Shown: positions 8,819 through 17,806 of the stretch, in pieces | Layout: every line of letters starts with the position of its first letter | Position numbering within the stretch: the stretch's first letter is position 1 | DNA from: Maricaulis parjimensis | GTDB taxonomy: Bacteria; Pseudomonadota; Alphaproteobacteria; Caulobacterales; Maricaulaceae | Assembly: GCF_016817355.1 (NCBI RefSeq) | Contig: NZ_JADOTT010000005.1 | Coordinates: forward strand, 225,916-289,915 | DNA length: 64,000 nucleotides | Reading direction: 5' to 3' | Position numbers and translations under genes: made by a program | Notes under the pieces: model-generated | Database searches by the model: none | What the model saw: the letters and a program-made list of their open reading frames with translations, nothing else | What the model was told of the DNA's origin: nothing

Positions 8819-9012
8819 GGGAGCCCTTTCCGACCCAGGCGTGCACACTCAGCGGACCGTCGTGCAAGATGCGGTCCTGTTTGCGAAGATAATGTAGGCA
8901 GATGGCTGTGATGGGTCGAGGGAAAGCCGGCCCTGTCATCCCGCCCGGACGCAGTGCGGCTGCGGGCTCACGCAAGCGTGATCAGATGTGTGGGATGGGG
9001 CGGGAAAGTGAA

Positions 9013-9089
9013 TGGTCGGAGTAGCAAGATTCGAACTTGCGACCCCCGCCTCCCGAAGACGGTGCTCTACCAGGCTGAGCTATACTCCG
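9013..9089 (-). tRNA. tRNA-Pro (anticodon CGG)
   Basis: On the minus strand the sequence folds into a full cloverleaf. The acceptor stem CGGAGTA pairs with TACTCCG, discriminator A, and an encoded CCA is present. The anticodon loop TTCGGGA gives CGG, reading proline CCG codons. The T-arm has the GTTCGAATC loop. It resembles the E. coli tRNA-Pro pattern with AGCCTGGTAG in the D-arm. Confidence 0.97.
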
Positions 9090-9318
9090 AACCGAGGCGC
9101 GGCTTATAGCCAACTCTCTGTCGCGGCGCAACGCGGGAAACGCAGGCTTTCGCAGACAGATTTCAGTGCCGGTCCGCCGCGCCCGGCCTGTGTGCAATCG
9201 GTTGTATTATATGCATGCGGTTTTCTGCACTTCGCGCTGCATTCGACCGTTTTGCGGCGTTGCATCCGGGCGAGGGGTTATGTATTTACCGCGCTCCGTC
9301 CTCGCTGACGGGCCCGGT

Positions 9319-9393
9319 TGGGGCGTCGCCAAGTGGTAAGGCATCGGTTTTTGGTACCGACATTCCCAGGTTCGAATCCTGGCGCCCCAGCCA
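9319..9393 (+). tRNA. tRNA-Gln (anticodon TTG)
   Basis: The acceptor stem TGGGGCG pairs with CGCCCCA, followed by G and an encoded CCA. The D-arm contains CCAAGTGGTAAGGC. The anticodon stem-loop TCGGT-TTTTGGT-ACCGA gives TTG, reading CAA. The T-loop is GTTCGAATC. It is oriented away from the tRNA-Pro gene. Confidence 0.97.
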
Positions 9394-9910
9394 ATCTCCT
9401 ATCTCTCCCGTACATAAAGTGATGCGCGGCGGATGTTGCGCCGCGGCAGAGCTCCGTCCTACACTCGCTTCGGGCACTAAAAGGTCTTCACAACTGGGTG
9501 TTTCGGAGTGCAACCAGGCGTCGCTGGCGATACCATTTTTGGGCGAGCTGCGATTGCGGGGTAAACGTGTGACGCGAATCCGGCGCAATTCAGCGCAGTT
9601 CGGGCCGCATTCCAGCCACAAAGATGTATTGATCGTAGTGTAATGCTGGTGTTAGCGTTCCAGCGATTTTTAAGAGGCGTGCGAGCGCCTATAAGATGAT
9701 GGGCCAACCATCGCGGGGTATCTCGGGTGATCCGCAGTTGCGGTAACCACTCGGCTAGACTTGATCGCTAAGCCGCTTCGGCGGCAGCTGTCTTAGGCCG
9801 CTTGATTTAGGCTAGGGGGCCAAACCGGCAGGCCTGTGCCGGGTCAGCATCGAAGTTTTTTTGAAGCGGGAAGCTGCGAGCGACCCGCATTGACCATTGT
9901 GAGGCGAGAA
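9394..9910. other. Non-coding region before the TonB locus, presumably holding its promoter
   Basis: About 0.5 kb has no credible gene; the short open frames have poor codon patterns and no start signals. The right part (9640-9830) is AT-richer and contains a small hairpin GCCGC-TTCG-GCGGC at about 9774-9787 without a T-run. No integrase or direct repeat of the tRNA-Gln 3' end was found. It probably carries the promoter and leader of the TonB operon, but I cannot point to a convincing -10/-35 pair. Confidence 0.5.
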
Positions 9911-10693
9911 ATGGTGAACTTGAAGAATTTGGTTCGCGCGTCGCTTATGGCGACGGTTGCGGCGGGCGCCTTTGGGGGGGCCGCCGTTGCGCAGCTGGAC
10001 CAAACCCTCAACGTTGCGCGACAGAACACGACCGATGGCGCTCAGACGCAGCGTCGGATCGATCAGCTGGATGACCAGCGGACCGATATTGAACTGGAAT
10101 ACCGCGCTCTGCTTGAGCAGATTGAATCCCAGCGCCTGTTCGTGGAGCAGCAGGAAGTTTTCATCCGTTCCCAAGAGAACGAGATGGAATCCCTGGAAAG
10201 CCAGATCGAACGCGTTGACGGCATTCAGACCGATCTCGCACCGATGATGCGCGAAATGGTTCAGAACCTCGAAGAGTTCGTGAGCCTCGACCTGCCCTTC
10301 CGCCTGGAAGGCGAAAATGGCCGCCTGGCCCGTATCGAAGGTCTCTATGAGCTGATCGACGATCCGGCCATCTCCCCGGCTGAGCGTTACCGCGTCATCC
10401 TGAACGCCTACGACATCGAAGCGTCCTACGGCCGTTCCCTGAACGCCTATGACGACACCGTCCTGGAAGACGGCGTGCCGGTGAACGTCAAAGTCCTGCA
10501 GATCGGCCGCGTTGCCATGATCCGCCAGTACGATGATGGCCGCATGACCATCCGCCATAACGGTTCCAGCGACTGGGAAAGCCTCCCGGGCAGCTACGAA
10601 GCCAACGTGACCCGCGCCATCCGCATCGCCGAAGAAGTGACGACCCCGTCTGTCTTCCTCGTGCCGCTGCCTGGCCCGCAGGTCGCCCAATAA
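9911..10693 (+). CDS. DUF3450 family periplasmic coiled-coil protein of the TonB locus
   Basis: From the ATG at 9911 (GAGG six bases upstream) the product has 260 aa: a signal peptide (MVNLKNLVRASLMATVAAGAF...VAQ), a long coiled coil at about residues 35-95 rich in Gln/Glu/Arg, and a compact C-terminal domain ending in LVPLPGPQVAQ. DUF3450 proteins are regularly the first gene in loci with TtpC-type ExbB, ExbB, ExbD, TonB and TPR genes, as in Vibrio and Alteromonas relatives. Their exact role is not settled; an accessory periplasmic part of the energy-transducing complex is the natural inference. The next gene follows after 24 bases. Confidence 0.88.
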   Translation: MVNLKNLVRASLMATVAAGAFGGAAVAQLDQTLNVARQNTTDGAQTQRRIDQLDDQRTDIELEYRALLEQIESQRLFVEQQEVFIRSQENEMESLESQIERVDGIQTDLAPMMREMVQNLEEFVSLDLPFRLEGENGRLARIEGLYELIDDPAISPAERYRVILNAYDIEASYGRSLNAYDDTVLEDGVPVNVKVLQIGRVAMIRQYDDGRMTIRHNGSSDWESLPGSYEANVTRAIRIAEEVTTPSVFLVPLPGPQVAQ

Positions 10694-10717
10694 CGGCTCG
10701 GAACGGAGAGTAGGATT

Positions 10718-12106
10718 ATGAAAACGACCATCAAAATGCTCGCCGCTGCCGTTACGTTTGGCGTGGCACTCACTTCCGGCGCAGCGTTCGCTCAGTCCGA
10801 GCCGGCCGGTTCCATCAGTGAACTTCTGACTCGCGTGCGTTCCGACGCCCGCGAAGCTTCGGCGGAAAACCAGGCTCGCCTGCGTGAATTCCAGTCGAGC
10901 ACCAACCAGCAGCAAGCCCTGCTGAACCAGGCGCGTTCGGAACTCGCCGGCCTGCGCAACCGCGCTGACCAGCTGACCGCCGAATTCGAAGCCAACCAGG
11001 TCCGCATCGACGAACTCGACGCCGACCTGCGTGAGCGCCAGGGTGCGTTCGGTGAACTCTTCGGTCAGGCCCGTCAGGCCGCCGGCGAATTCGCAGCCCT
11101 CATCGACGCGTCGATCATCTCTGCCCAATTCCCGGGCCGTGCCGACGCTCTGGAAACGCTGGCTGAAAGCCGCACGCTGCCGACCCGCGACGAACTGAAC
11201 TACATCTGGCGCCGTATCACGGAAGAGATGATCCAGCAGCAGCAGGTTGTCACCTTCAACACGGTCGTCACCGGTCTGGGTGATGGCGCTTCCGTTCCGA
11301 CCACGCGCGTCGGTCCGTTCATCGTCTTCACCAACCACAACAACAACCAGCGTTTCGCGTCCTGGACGGAAAACGAAACGACGGGTGCCTGGGGTCTGCG
11401 CGACCTGCCGGCTCAGCCGCCGGCCAATTTCGTGGGCGGTGCTTCGGCCCTGTTCAACGCGGATCCGGGTGAAATCGTGATGGGTGTTGTTGACCCGTCC
11501 CGTGGCCCGCTCCTGGACATCTACAAGGACGTTCCGGACATCTCCGAGCGTATCGAACAGTCCGGCAATGTCGGTAAGGTCATCATCGGCCTGCTGATCA
11601 TCTCCGCTGTCTTCGGTATCTTCCGCCTGGTTGTCCTGCTCGGCACGCAAGCCGCCGTCGGTGGCCAGAAGCGCAAGTCGAAGGGCTCCAAGTCCAACCC
11701 GCTGGGCCGCGTGATGCTGGCTTATGAAGCGGCCAAGGACAAAGACGTCGAGACCATGGAACTGAAGCTGGATGAAGCCATCCTGCAGGAATCGCCGAAG
11801 CTCGAATTCGGCCTGAACTTCCTGAAGCTGGCTGCCGGTATCGCTCCGCTGCTGGGTCTGCTCGGTACCGTGACCGGTATGATCAAGACCTTCACCCAGA
11901 TCACCCTGTTCGGTACGGGTGACCCGCGCATCATGGCCGGTGGTATCTCCGAAGCCCTGATGACCACGGTTCTGGGTCTTATCGCTGCTATCCCGCTGCT
12001 CTTCATCCACTCGTTCGCCCAGTCCTTTGCTCGTGGCGTTCAGCAAGTGCTCGAAGAACAGGCCGCTGGCATGGTCGCCCGTCACGCTGAAGAGCGTCAC
12101 GGCTAA
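10718..12106 (+). CDS. Large ExbB/MotA-TolQ family proton-channel protein with signal peptide (TtpC-like)
   Basis: The 462 aa product starts with a signal peptide (cleavage near residue 26, AFA-QS), followed by a coiled coil at about 30-125 and a periplasmic domain to about 285. The first membrane span is near 286-308, and the MotA/TolQ/ExbB core follows with spans near 371-393 (IAPLLGLLGTVTGM) and 412-436. Ordinary ExbB lacks the signal peptide and large periplasmic part; this architecture is that of TtpC, required with TonB2-ExbB2-ExbD2 in vibrios. Together with the next genes it should form the proton-driven motor in the inner membrane. Confidence 0.92.
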   Translation: MKTTIKMLAAAVTFGVALTSGAAFAQSEPAGSISELLTRVRSDAREASAENQARLREFQSSTNQQQALLNQARSELAGLRNRADQLTAEFEANQVRIDELDADLRERQGAFGELFGQARQAAGEFAALIDASIISAQFPGRADALETLAESRTLPTRDELNYIWRRITEEMIQQQQVVTFNTVVTGLGDGASVPTTRVGPFIVFTNHNNNQRFASWTENETTGAWGLRDLPAQPPANFVGGASALFNADPGEIVMGVVDPSRGPLLDIYKDVPDISERIEQSGNVGKVIIGLLIISAVFGIFRLVVLLGTQAAVGGQKRKSKGSKSNPLGRVMLAYEAAKDKDVETMELKLDEAILQESPKLEFGLNFLKLAAGIAPLLGLLGTVTGMIKTFTQITLFGTGDPRIMAGGISEALMTTVLGLIAAIPLLFIHSFAQSFARGVQQVLEEQAAGMVARHAEERHG

Positions 12107-12120
12107 TCGGAGGAACCGCT

Positions 12121-12654
12121 ATGGATTTCCAGGCCGTATCAACCGGCCTTCAGGAGTTCCTCGAGCGGGGAGGCCCCGTCCTCGTTGTCATCATGGCAAC
12201 AACATTTGTGATGTGGGCCTTCATCCTCGAGCGCTTCGCCTTCTTCTTCTTTGCCCAAGATGGCATTGCGAAGACGGCGCAGCGGGAGTGGAATGCGCGG
12301 GCAGACCGGAAGTCTTGGTATGCCCACGCCATCCGCGACCAACTCATCTCGGAGGTCAAACAGCGCTGCGAGCAGAATGTCGAGCTGGTGAAAACCCTCG
12401 TCGCTGTCGCACCGCTCTTCGGACTGCTCGGGACGGTGACCGGTATGGTCTCTGTGTTCGACGTCATGGCGATCTCAGGTTCGTCCGATGCTCAGGCCAT
12501 GTCGGCCGGTGTGTCGCGAGCCACGATCCCGACCATGGCCGGCATGGTGGCCTCGATCTCGGGTCTCATCTTTACCAACCAGCTCGAACGTCTGGCCAAA
12601 TCGCGTACCGCGAAACTGGCTGACAGTCTCGAAATCGGTGAAGGAGAGCTCTGA
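12121..12654 (+). CDS. exbB: ExbB/TolQ-type proton channel subunit
   Basis: This is a short, canonical ExbB of 177 aa with three spans: FVMWAFILERFAFFFFA near 25-45, LVKTLVAVAPLFGLLGTVTGM near 88-110, and TIPTMAGMVASISGLIFTNQ near 132-152. The GLLGTVTGM motif and following Ser/Asp-rich segment are the family signature. GGAGG lies 10 bases before the ATG. Its stop overlaps the exbD start by one base (TGATG), pointing to coupled translation. It should assemble as a multimeric channel with the ExbD subunits. Confidence 0.93.
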   Translation: MDFQAVSTGLQEFLERGGPVLVVIMATTFVMWAFILERFAFFFFAQDGIAKTAQREWNARADRKSWYAHAIRDQLISEVKQRCEQNVELVKTLVAVAPLFGLLGTVTGMVSVFDVMAISGSSDAQAMSAGVSRATIPTMAGMVASISGLIFTNQLERLAKSRTAKLADSLEIGEGEL

Positions 12655-13064
12655 TGCGTCGTCGTCAACAGCACAAGGATGAAGCCGCAGAAGTGAACAT
12701 GACGCCGATGCTCGACATCGTGTTCATCCTGCTCATCTTCTTCATCGTCACCGCTACCTTCCTGTCGGAAGAAGGTATCGATATGCGTCCGCCACCCGAC
12801 AGCGACACGCCGCCGGATTCCAACGCACCGCCGCCCATCGTGGTGCAGGTCGACAATGAGAACCAAATCTTTGTCAACCAGGTCCGGACCGACGTCGATC
12901 GTGTGCTCTCGGCTGTGAACCGTTTCCGTGCGGAAGCGCCGAACAGCGCCGTACTCCTGGAAGTCCAGGACGAGGCCGAGCATGGCATCATTGTCCAGAT
13001 CTGGGACGAGATGGGCGCCAATGGCGTTCCGGTTTCGATCCAGCGCTCGGACAGTGACACTTAG
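12654..13064 (+). CDS. exbD: ExbD/TolR-type proton channel subunit, first copy
   Basis: The product has 136 aa with one N-terminal span (LDIVFILLIFFIVTATFL, residues about 21-38) preceded by the typical VNMTPMLD motif. The Asp in this motif is the proton-carrying residue of ExbD/TolR. The periplasmic part binds TonB. The segment after the span carries a Pro-rich stretch. A second ExbD follows directly, so two different ExbDs are available to the motor. Confidence 0.94.
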   Translation: MRRRQQHKDEAAEVNMTPMLDIVFILLIFFIVTATFLSEEGIDMRPPPDSDTPPDSNAPPPIVVQVDNENQIFVNQVRTDVDRVLSAVNRFRAEAPNSAVLLEVQDEAEHGIIVQIWDEMGANGVPVSIQRSDSDT

Positions 13065-13078
13065 AGCGGGAGGAAGTT

Positions 13079-13483
13079 ATGGCGAGACGCGTTAGTCGCG
13101 TGAATACCGACGAGGAAGAAGTCGAGCTGAACATGACGCCCATGCTGGACGTCGTCTTCATCCTGCTCATCTTCTTCATCGTGACCTCCGTCTTCATCAA
13201 GGAGCCCGGCGTGGATACCTTCCGCCCGGACGCCATGACGGAAGAGGATCTGAACCCGTCCATGCTCATCGCGGTGACCGCAGACAATGAAATCTGGGTC
13301 AATCGCCGCGTCTACGAGATGACGGAATTGCGCGGGGTTATCGAGCAGCTTCTGCAAGAGAACCCGAAGGGACGAGCCGCCATCCAGGGCGATGAGGGTG
13401 CCAATATCGGCATTATCCTCGACGTTCAGGAACTGCTCATGGAACTGGATGTCGAAGTGCAAATTTCGACGCTCCAGACCTAA
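13079..13483 (+). CDS. exbD: ExbD/TolR-type proton channel subunit, second copy
   Basis: The product has 134 aa with the same plan as the gene before it: LNMTPMLDVVFILLIFFIVTS near residues 18-38 with the conserved Asp, then a periplasmic domain. GGGAGGAAG precedes the ATG. The two ExbDs differ in the periplasmic part (this one has KEPGVDTFRPDAM), so they are not recent copies. Paired ExbDs are seen in TtpC-type loci, where a hetero-oligomer is plausible. Confidence 0.94.
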   Translation: MARRVSRVNTDEEEVELNMTPMLDVVFILLIFFIVTSVFIKEPGVDTFRPDAMTEEDLNPSMLIAVTADNEIWVNRRVYEMTELRGVIEQLLQENPKGRAAIQGDEGANIGIILDVQELLMELDVEVQISTLQT

Positions 13484-13497
13484 GGGAGGAAGACAGA

Positions 13498-14115
13498 ATG
13501 GGAAATCTTGTCCGCCTTCTGATTGGTGTCCCGATTGCCGGTATCATTACGGTCGCACTCTTTTTCATCATGACCCGCCTCATCCTCGTTGAGGGTGCGC
13601 CGGTGAATGAAGACGTCGAGGATCGCAATTTCACGATCAATGACGAGGTGGCTGAGGTTGATGCCCGCCGCCGCGACACGACGATCGAGGATGTGCAGCA
13701 GGTTGATCCGCCACCCCCGCCGCCGCAGATCGAACGTCAGCGGGCCGAACAGCCCTCTGAAGGTCTGGCGACGGTGATGGGTGAAATCCCGGCTTTCGAA
13801 GCCCCGCAGCTGAACAGCGACAGCGTCAATTTCTCGGTCTCCGACCGTGACGCCCAGCCGCTGGTCCGTATCGAGCCGCAATATCCGATGCGCGCTGCGG
13901 AACGTGGGGTTGAAGGTAGCTGCTGGGTCCGTTTCGACGTGACCCCGGATGGAACGCCGACGAATGTTTCCGTCTACCGGTGTGACAGCTCGCTCTTTGA
14001 GCGTGCGTCGATCCGGGCGGTGGAGCGCTGGCGCTACAATCCGAAAGTCGAGAACGGTGTGCCGGTCGCACGCCGGGGCGTGGAAACGCGCTTCGACTTC
14101 CAGCTGGCCGATTAA
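13498..14115 (+). CDS. tonB: TonB-family protein, first copy
   Basis: This transmits the motor's energy to outer-membrane receptors. The 205 aa product has an N-terminal membrane span (VPIAGIITVALFFIMTRLI), a short Pro-rich stretch (DPPPPPPQIE near residue 65) and a C-terminal TonB domain with RIEPQYPMRAAERGVEGSC and VERWRYNPK. The short linker is typical of TonB2-type proteins. Two Cys residues (in GSCWVRF and YRCDS) sit where a disulfide could form; the second TonB in the locus has the same pair. GGGAGGAAG precedes the start. Confidence 0.93.
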   Translation: MGNLVRLLIGVPIAGIITVALFFIMTRLILVEGAPVNEDVEDRNFTINDEVAEVDARRRDTTIEDVQQVDPPPPPPQIERQRAEQPSEGLATVMGEIPAFEAPQLNSDSVNFSVSDRDAQPLVRIEPQYPMRAAERGVEGSCWVRFDVTPDGTPTNVSVYRCDSSLFERASIRAVERWRYNPKVENGVPVARRGVETRFDFQLAD

Positions 14116-14126
14116 TCGCGATCGGT

Positions 14127-14152
14127 GCGGGCGGCGCTCAAACGCCGCCCGC
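14127..14152 (+). promoter_or_regulatory. Perfect 10-bp hairpin between tonB and the TPR gene
   Basis: GCGGGCGGCG and CGCCGCCCGC flank a six-base loop (CTCAAA), with no T-run after it. It lies 11 bases after the tonB stop. It may stabilise the upstream mRNA or lower transcription of the downstream TPR gene; it is not a standard terminator. Confidence 0.5.
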
Positions 14153-14254
14153 TCCAACCGCCGCGGGACAGCCGGGCAAAGCATCGCCTGGTGAGATCCG
14201 CCAGATCTTGTCAAAGCCGGTCCGGGGAGTTGGGCCGGTATGAAGGAGCCATCG

Positions 14255-15766
14255 ATGATCCGTTTCCAGGGATTCGATACCTCGGGCCTGCTGCGTTCCG
14301 TCGCGACGCTGGCCCTCGCCGCCTCACTGGCTGGCGTGATGGTCGTGGATGCCGACGCCCAGCGTCGTAATCGCGATCAGGAAGAAGAGAATGACGGTAC
14401 CGAGCGCACCTTCTCCGCCCGCATCGGCGAGATCGTGCTCGAGGCACAGGAATTTCAGAATAATGACCAGTTCCAGCCGTCCATCGACGCGCTGAACCGG
14501 GCTCTCGGCATGTCTGACATCAACCCGTATGAGCGCTCTGTTGCGCTGCAGCTGCGGGGCCGGGCCTATTACGAACTGGAACAGACCAGCCGGGCCATCC
14601 AGGACTGGCAGGCCGCCATTGCAACCGGCGCGCTCCTCACCGAGGAAACCGTCAACCTGCGCATCAATATCGGTCAGCTTCTGATCGCCAACGGCCAGTA
14701 TGACGAAGGTATTCGTTCGCTGGAGCAGGCGGTTTCGCTGGGCGGTGAAGCGGCTGTGAATGTGGGCGTCGCCCGCATGCTGGCCCAGGCCTATGGCCAG
14801 GCCGAGCGCTTCCGTGAAGGTCTTCGCTGGGCCGAACGCTTCTGGGAACTCCGCCCGGCAGCCGAGCGCCAGCGCGGCGACTATTCCCTGATGCTGTTCT
14901 ACTACCAGCAGCTGGAAGACGTCCCGAACCAGTTCCGCATCATCGAAGGCATGGTGCAGCGCTGGCCGACCGAGAAGAATAACTGGCGCTCCTACGCCTC
15001 CCTCCTGGCCCAGACCGGTCGCGAGCAGGATGCGTTCGAAGCCAACAAGATCATGTACATCAACGGCATGTTTGATCAGAGCCGCGAGATCGTGGCCCTG
15101 GCTCAATACTATTCCTTCTACGAGTATCCCTACCGCGGTGCGGTGATCCTCGAGCGGGAATTGAATGCCGGCATGGTCGAGCGCACGCAGAACAATCTGC
15201 AGCTTCTGGCCAATATGTGGCGTCAGTCCCGTGAATGGGAACGCGCCATTCCGGTCCTGCGTCAGCTGGCCCAGCTCACCGGTTCCGGTGATGACTATCT
15301 GAAACTGGCCGAAGCCCTCTATCAGGTGCGTCAGCTGGCTGAAGCCGAAGACGCCTTCCAGGAAGCCCTGAACCGCGGCGGTCTGGACCGTCCGGGTACG
15401 GCCTGGACGCTGCTCGGCAATGTCCGCGTGGAACTGGATCGTACCGACTCGGCACTCGCCGCCTTCCGTGAGGGTGCGCGCTATCCGTACTCGCGCCGGA
15501 CGGCGAATGGCTGGATCACCTTCATCACCAACCAGCGGGCGGCTGCCGCCGACCGTGTCCGCATTCGCGAGAGTGTGCGTCAGGAAGAGTGCCGCTTTGC
15601 GGTGGAAGACCTGCGTGAAACGGCGATCCTGCTTGGTGATGTCGACGATACCGGCCGCATCGTGATCGGTGTGCCGGACAATTGTACGGACCTCTACAAC
15701 CAGTATGGCGAACTTCTCGATCAAGTTGCCGGTGGTGATGCGCCTGCGGATGAGGATGCGGGCTAG
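14255..15766 (+). CDS. TPR-repeat periplasmic protein of the TonB locus, first copy
   Basis: From the ATG at 14255 (AAGGAG about 7 bases upstream) the product has 503 aa. A signal peptide (SVATLALAASLAGVMVVDADAQ) is followed by an almost all-helical body with tetratricopeptide-like repeats, for example ALNRALGMSDINPYERSVALQLRGRAY and the pattern LxxLANMWRQSREWERAIPVL. Two Cys lie near the C-terminus (EECRFAVED and PDNCTDLYNQYGE). TPR proteins regularly follow TonB in TtpC-type loci and are thought to organise the periplasmic complex. It is followed by a terminator and then by a paralogue. Confidence 0.88.
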   Translation: MIRFQGFDTSGLLRSVATLALAASLAGVMVVDADAQRRNRDQEEENDGTERTFSARIGEIVLEAQEFQNNDQFQPSIDALNRALGMSDINPYERSVALQLRGRAYYELEQTSRAIQDWQAAIATGALLTEETVNLRINIGQLLIANGQYDEGIRSLEQAVSLGGEAAVNVGVARMLAQAYGQAERFREGLRWAERFWELRPAAERQRGDYSLMLFYYQQLEDVPNQFRIIEGMVQRWPTEKNNWRSYASLLAQTGREQDAFEANKIMYINGMFDQSREIVALAQYYSFYEYPYRGAVILERELNAGMVERTQNNLQLLANMWRQSREWERAIPVLRQLAQLTGSGDDYLKLAEALYQVRQLAEAEDAFQEALNRGGLDRPGTAWTLLGNVRVELDRTDSALAAFREGARYPYSRRTANGWITFITNQRAAAADRVRIRESVRQEECRFAVEDLRETAILLGDVDDTGRIVIGVPDNCTDLYNQYGELLDQVAGGDAPADEDAG

Positions 15767-15793
15767 TCCCTCCCATCCCTGACAAGATCTGCG

Positions 15794-15828
15794 AAACGCC
15801 CCGGTCCTTGGCCGGGGCGTTTTTCTTT
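15794..15828 (+). terminator. Rho-independent terminator after the first TPR gene
   Basis: AAACGCCCCGG and CCGGGGCGTTT flank a short loop and are followed by T-rich sequence. It would end the DUF3450-to-TPR operon and separate it from the duplicated TPR-TonB pair. Confidence 0.88.
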
Positions 15829-15998
15829 GTCCGTCCAGGGCCGCGCCGGTGAACGGCGTTCACGCCTCAAAGTTTAGCCGGAATCGTCCTCGCAACCTCC
15901 GCGCGCCTCATTCTCGCCCGAATGTGACCGGAAGCTTTCCTCTTCATGACGGCATGCACCGGGGCTGGGGAGTTCAGCGTCATGATGGGGAGGTGCAC

Positions 15999-17462
15999 AT
16001 GCGAGGACAGACACGCCACTCCGGCCTGACCGGAGCCATCGGCGCATTGGCGGCACTCTGCCTGGGTTTCACCCTGGCGACGCCGATCAGTGCCCAGACT
16101 GAAGACCGGCGCGAACGCAGCGAACGCCAGGAGCATTCGCTCTCATCGCGCGTCGGCCAACGTATTCTCGAACTCATGGAAGCCGAGGCCGAGGGCCTCT
16201 GGACGATTGCCCGTGACGGGTATCGTGACTTGCTCGCCAGTGACGGGCTGAGTGCCTATGAGCAGGCCACCGTGCTGAAACTGCTCGGCCGGGCCCGCTA
16301 TGAACTCGACGACACGGCAGGCGCCATCACCGCCTGGCAGCAGGCTGTGGACCTGGATGCCCTGCCGGACGAGGACGCCAATGTCCTGCGCATCAATTCG
16401 GGCCAGCTTCTGCTGGGGGAGGGTGAATACCGCCCGGGCGTGGACCTGATCGAAGCCGCCCTGACCCGCGGGACCCCGCTGAATGCGGACCTGGCCCTGC
16501 GCCTGGCCCAGGGATATGGCCAATTGCAGGATTACCGCACCGGCATGCGCTACGCCCGCCAGGCCTTCGAGATGAGCGAAGCCCCGGACCGGCAGCATTA
16601 CTCCATCTTGCTTTTCTTCTATCAGCAGCTGGACCTCGTCCCGCAGCAGACCGAGCTGATGGCCCAGATGATTGCCCGCTGGCCGGACCAGAAATCCTAC
16701 TGGACCAGCTATGCCTCGCTCCTGGCGCGCAGCGGGCGCGAGCAGGATGCTTTCGAGATCAATCGCATCCTCTATCTCAACGGCATGCTGGACACGAGTG
16801 CCGAGCTGATCCGTCTGGCCCAGTACTATTCCTATTATGAATACCCCTATGGCGGGGCCACCATGCTGGAGCGCGAGCTCAATGCCGGCCGGGTCGATCC
16901 GACACCGGAGAATTACCAGGCCCTGGCCAATCTCTGGCGACAGGCCCGCGAATGGGATCGCGCCCTGCCGGTCTTGCGCCGGGTTGCCACGCTCACCGGG
17001 GCCGGGCCCGATTATGAAAAGCTCGGCGAGGCACTCTACCAGTCCGGCGATTATGCCGAAGCCGAAGCCATGTTTGTCCAGGCCCTCAATCGCGGTGGTC
17101 TGTCCCGTCCGGGCGATACCTGGAATCTGGTCGGGACGGTGCGGGTCGATACTGACGATCTGGAAGGCGCTGTGGACGCTTTTGAAGCCGCGCTTGCGTG
17201 GGAATATTCACGCGCGGGTGCCCAGGGCTGGATCAGCTTCGTGGAGCAGAAGATTGCCATTGAGCGTCAGGGGGAGGAGTTCCGCCAAAGGGTGGCGATC
17301 GAGGGATGTGAGCTCGACATTGAACGCATGCGCCGGTCGCCTCCCCTCGGGCCCGAGGATGTCGACAGTGAAGGTCGCCGGATTTTCCCGCGCATGGATG
17401 ATGTCTGCCAGACCTATTTCAATCTCTACGGCGAGCTGCACCCGGAATTCGAACGCTCCTGA
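15999..17462 (+). CDS. TPR-repeat periplasmic protein of the TonB locus, second copy
   Basis: Starting from the ATG at 15999 (GGGGAGG five bases upstream) the product has 487 aa with a signal peptide (GALAALCLGFTLATPISAQ). It is colinear with the preceding TPR protein: matching segments include QEHSLSSRVGQRILELMEAEAEG, the LFFYQQLDLVPQQ region, YYSYYEYPYGGATMLEREL and the C-terminal Cys pair. It is clearly a duplicate, diverged enough to be old. It lies behind the terminator of the first unit and ahead of the second tonB, so it probably forms a separate transcript with it. Confidence 0.87.
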   Translation: MRGQTRHSGLTGAIGALAALCLGFTLATPISAQTEDRRERSERQEHSLSSRVGQRILELMEAEAEGLWTIARDGYRDLLASDGLSAYEQATVLKLLGRARYELDDTAGAITAWQQAVDLDALPDEDANVLRINSGQLLLGEGEYRPGVDLIEAALTRGTPLNADLALRLAQGYGQLQDYRTGMRYARQAFEMSEAPDRQHYSILLFFYQQLDLVPQQTELMAQMIARWPDQKSYWTSYASLLARSGREQDAFEINRILYLNGMLDTSAELIRLAQYYSYYEYPYGGATMLERELNAGRVDPTPENYQALANLWRQAREWDRALPVLRRVATLTGAGPDYEKLGEALYQSGDYAEAEAMFVQALNRGGLSRPGDTWNLVGTVRVDTDDLEGAVDAFEAALAWEYSRAGAQGWISFVEQKIAIERQGEEFRQRVAIEGCELDIERMRRSPPLGPEDVDSEGRRIFPRMDDVCQTYFNLYGELHPEFERS

Positions 17463-17806
17463 TCCGGTTTCAATCCGCAGAAATCACGGCCGGTCCATGT
17501 CTGGGCCGGCCGTGATGGCATTCCGGTCAGGTCTTGAGCGGTCCTTGATGCCGTTTTGAACCCGGTCTGATGCTGGCGTGGACCCGAAATGACCCTCCCT
17601 CTGCCCCATTTCGTCCCGCTTTCATCCCGGTTTGGCCCCGGTTTTCATTAAAATAAGCGATGTTGACGCGGTGTTGTCGCGTTTGCACCCCCGGCCGGAC
17701 CGGAGCGCGCGTTGTGCGTTTCCGGTCCCTCGGCGGGTTTGTTGAAACGGGGATAGCTGTCTGGGGCCATGCAGGATCTCGCTAGAGAGGGGAGCCTGTC
17801 CTTCCA
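17463..17806. other. Intergenic region with an 11-bp inverted repeat, before the second tonB
   Basis: No gene is seen in these 344 bases. ATCACGGCCGG at 17483-17493 pairs perfectly with CCGGCCGTGAT at 17506-17516 across a 12-base loop, with no T-run. The rest is C/T-rich on the plus strand with an AT-rich patch (CATTAAAATAAGCGATGTTGACG at about 17646-17668), a possible promoter region for the second tonB. Confidence 0.5.

Noticed and set aside
9319..9700. Possible attachment site for an integrated element at the tRNA-Gln 3' end
   Set aside because: No integrase, no repeat of the tRNA end and no phage-like genes are present downstream.
9812..12100. Long open frame of about 760 codons on the minus strand across the DUF3450 and ExbB genes
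   Set aside because: It is antisense to two clearly coding genes, has no domain features and has the His/Arg/Gln/Asp-rich composition of GC-rich shadow frames.
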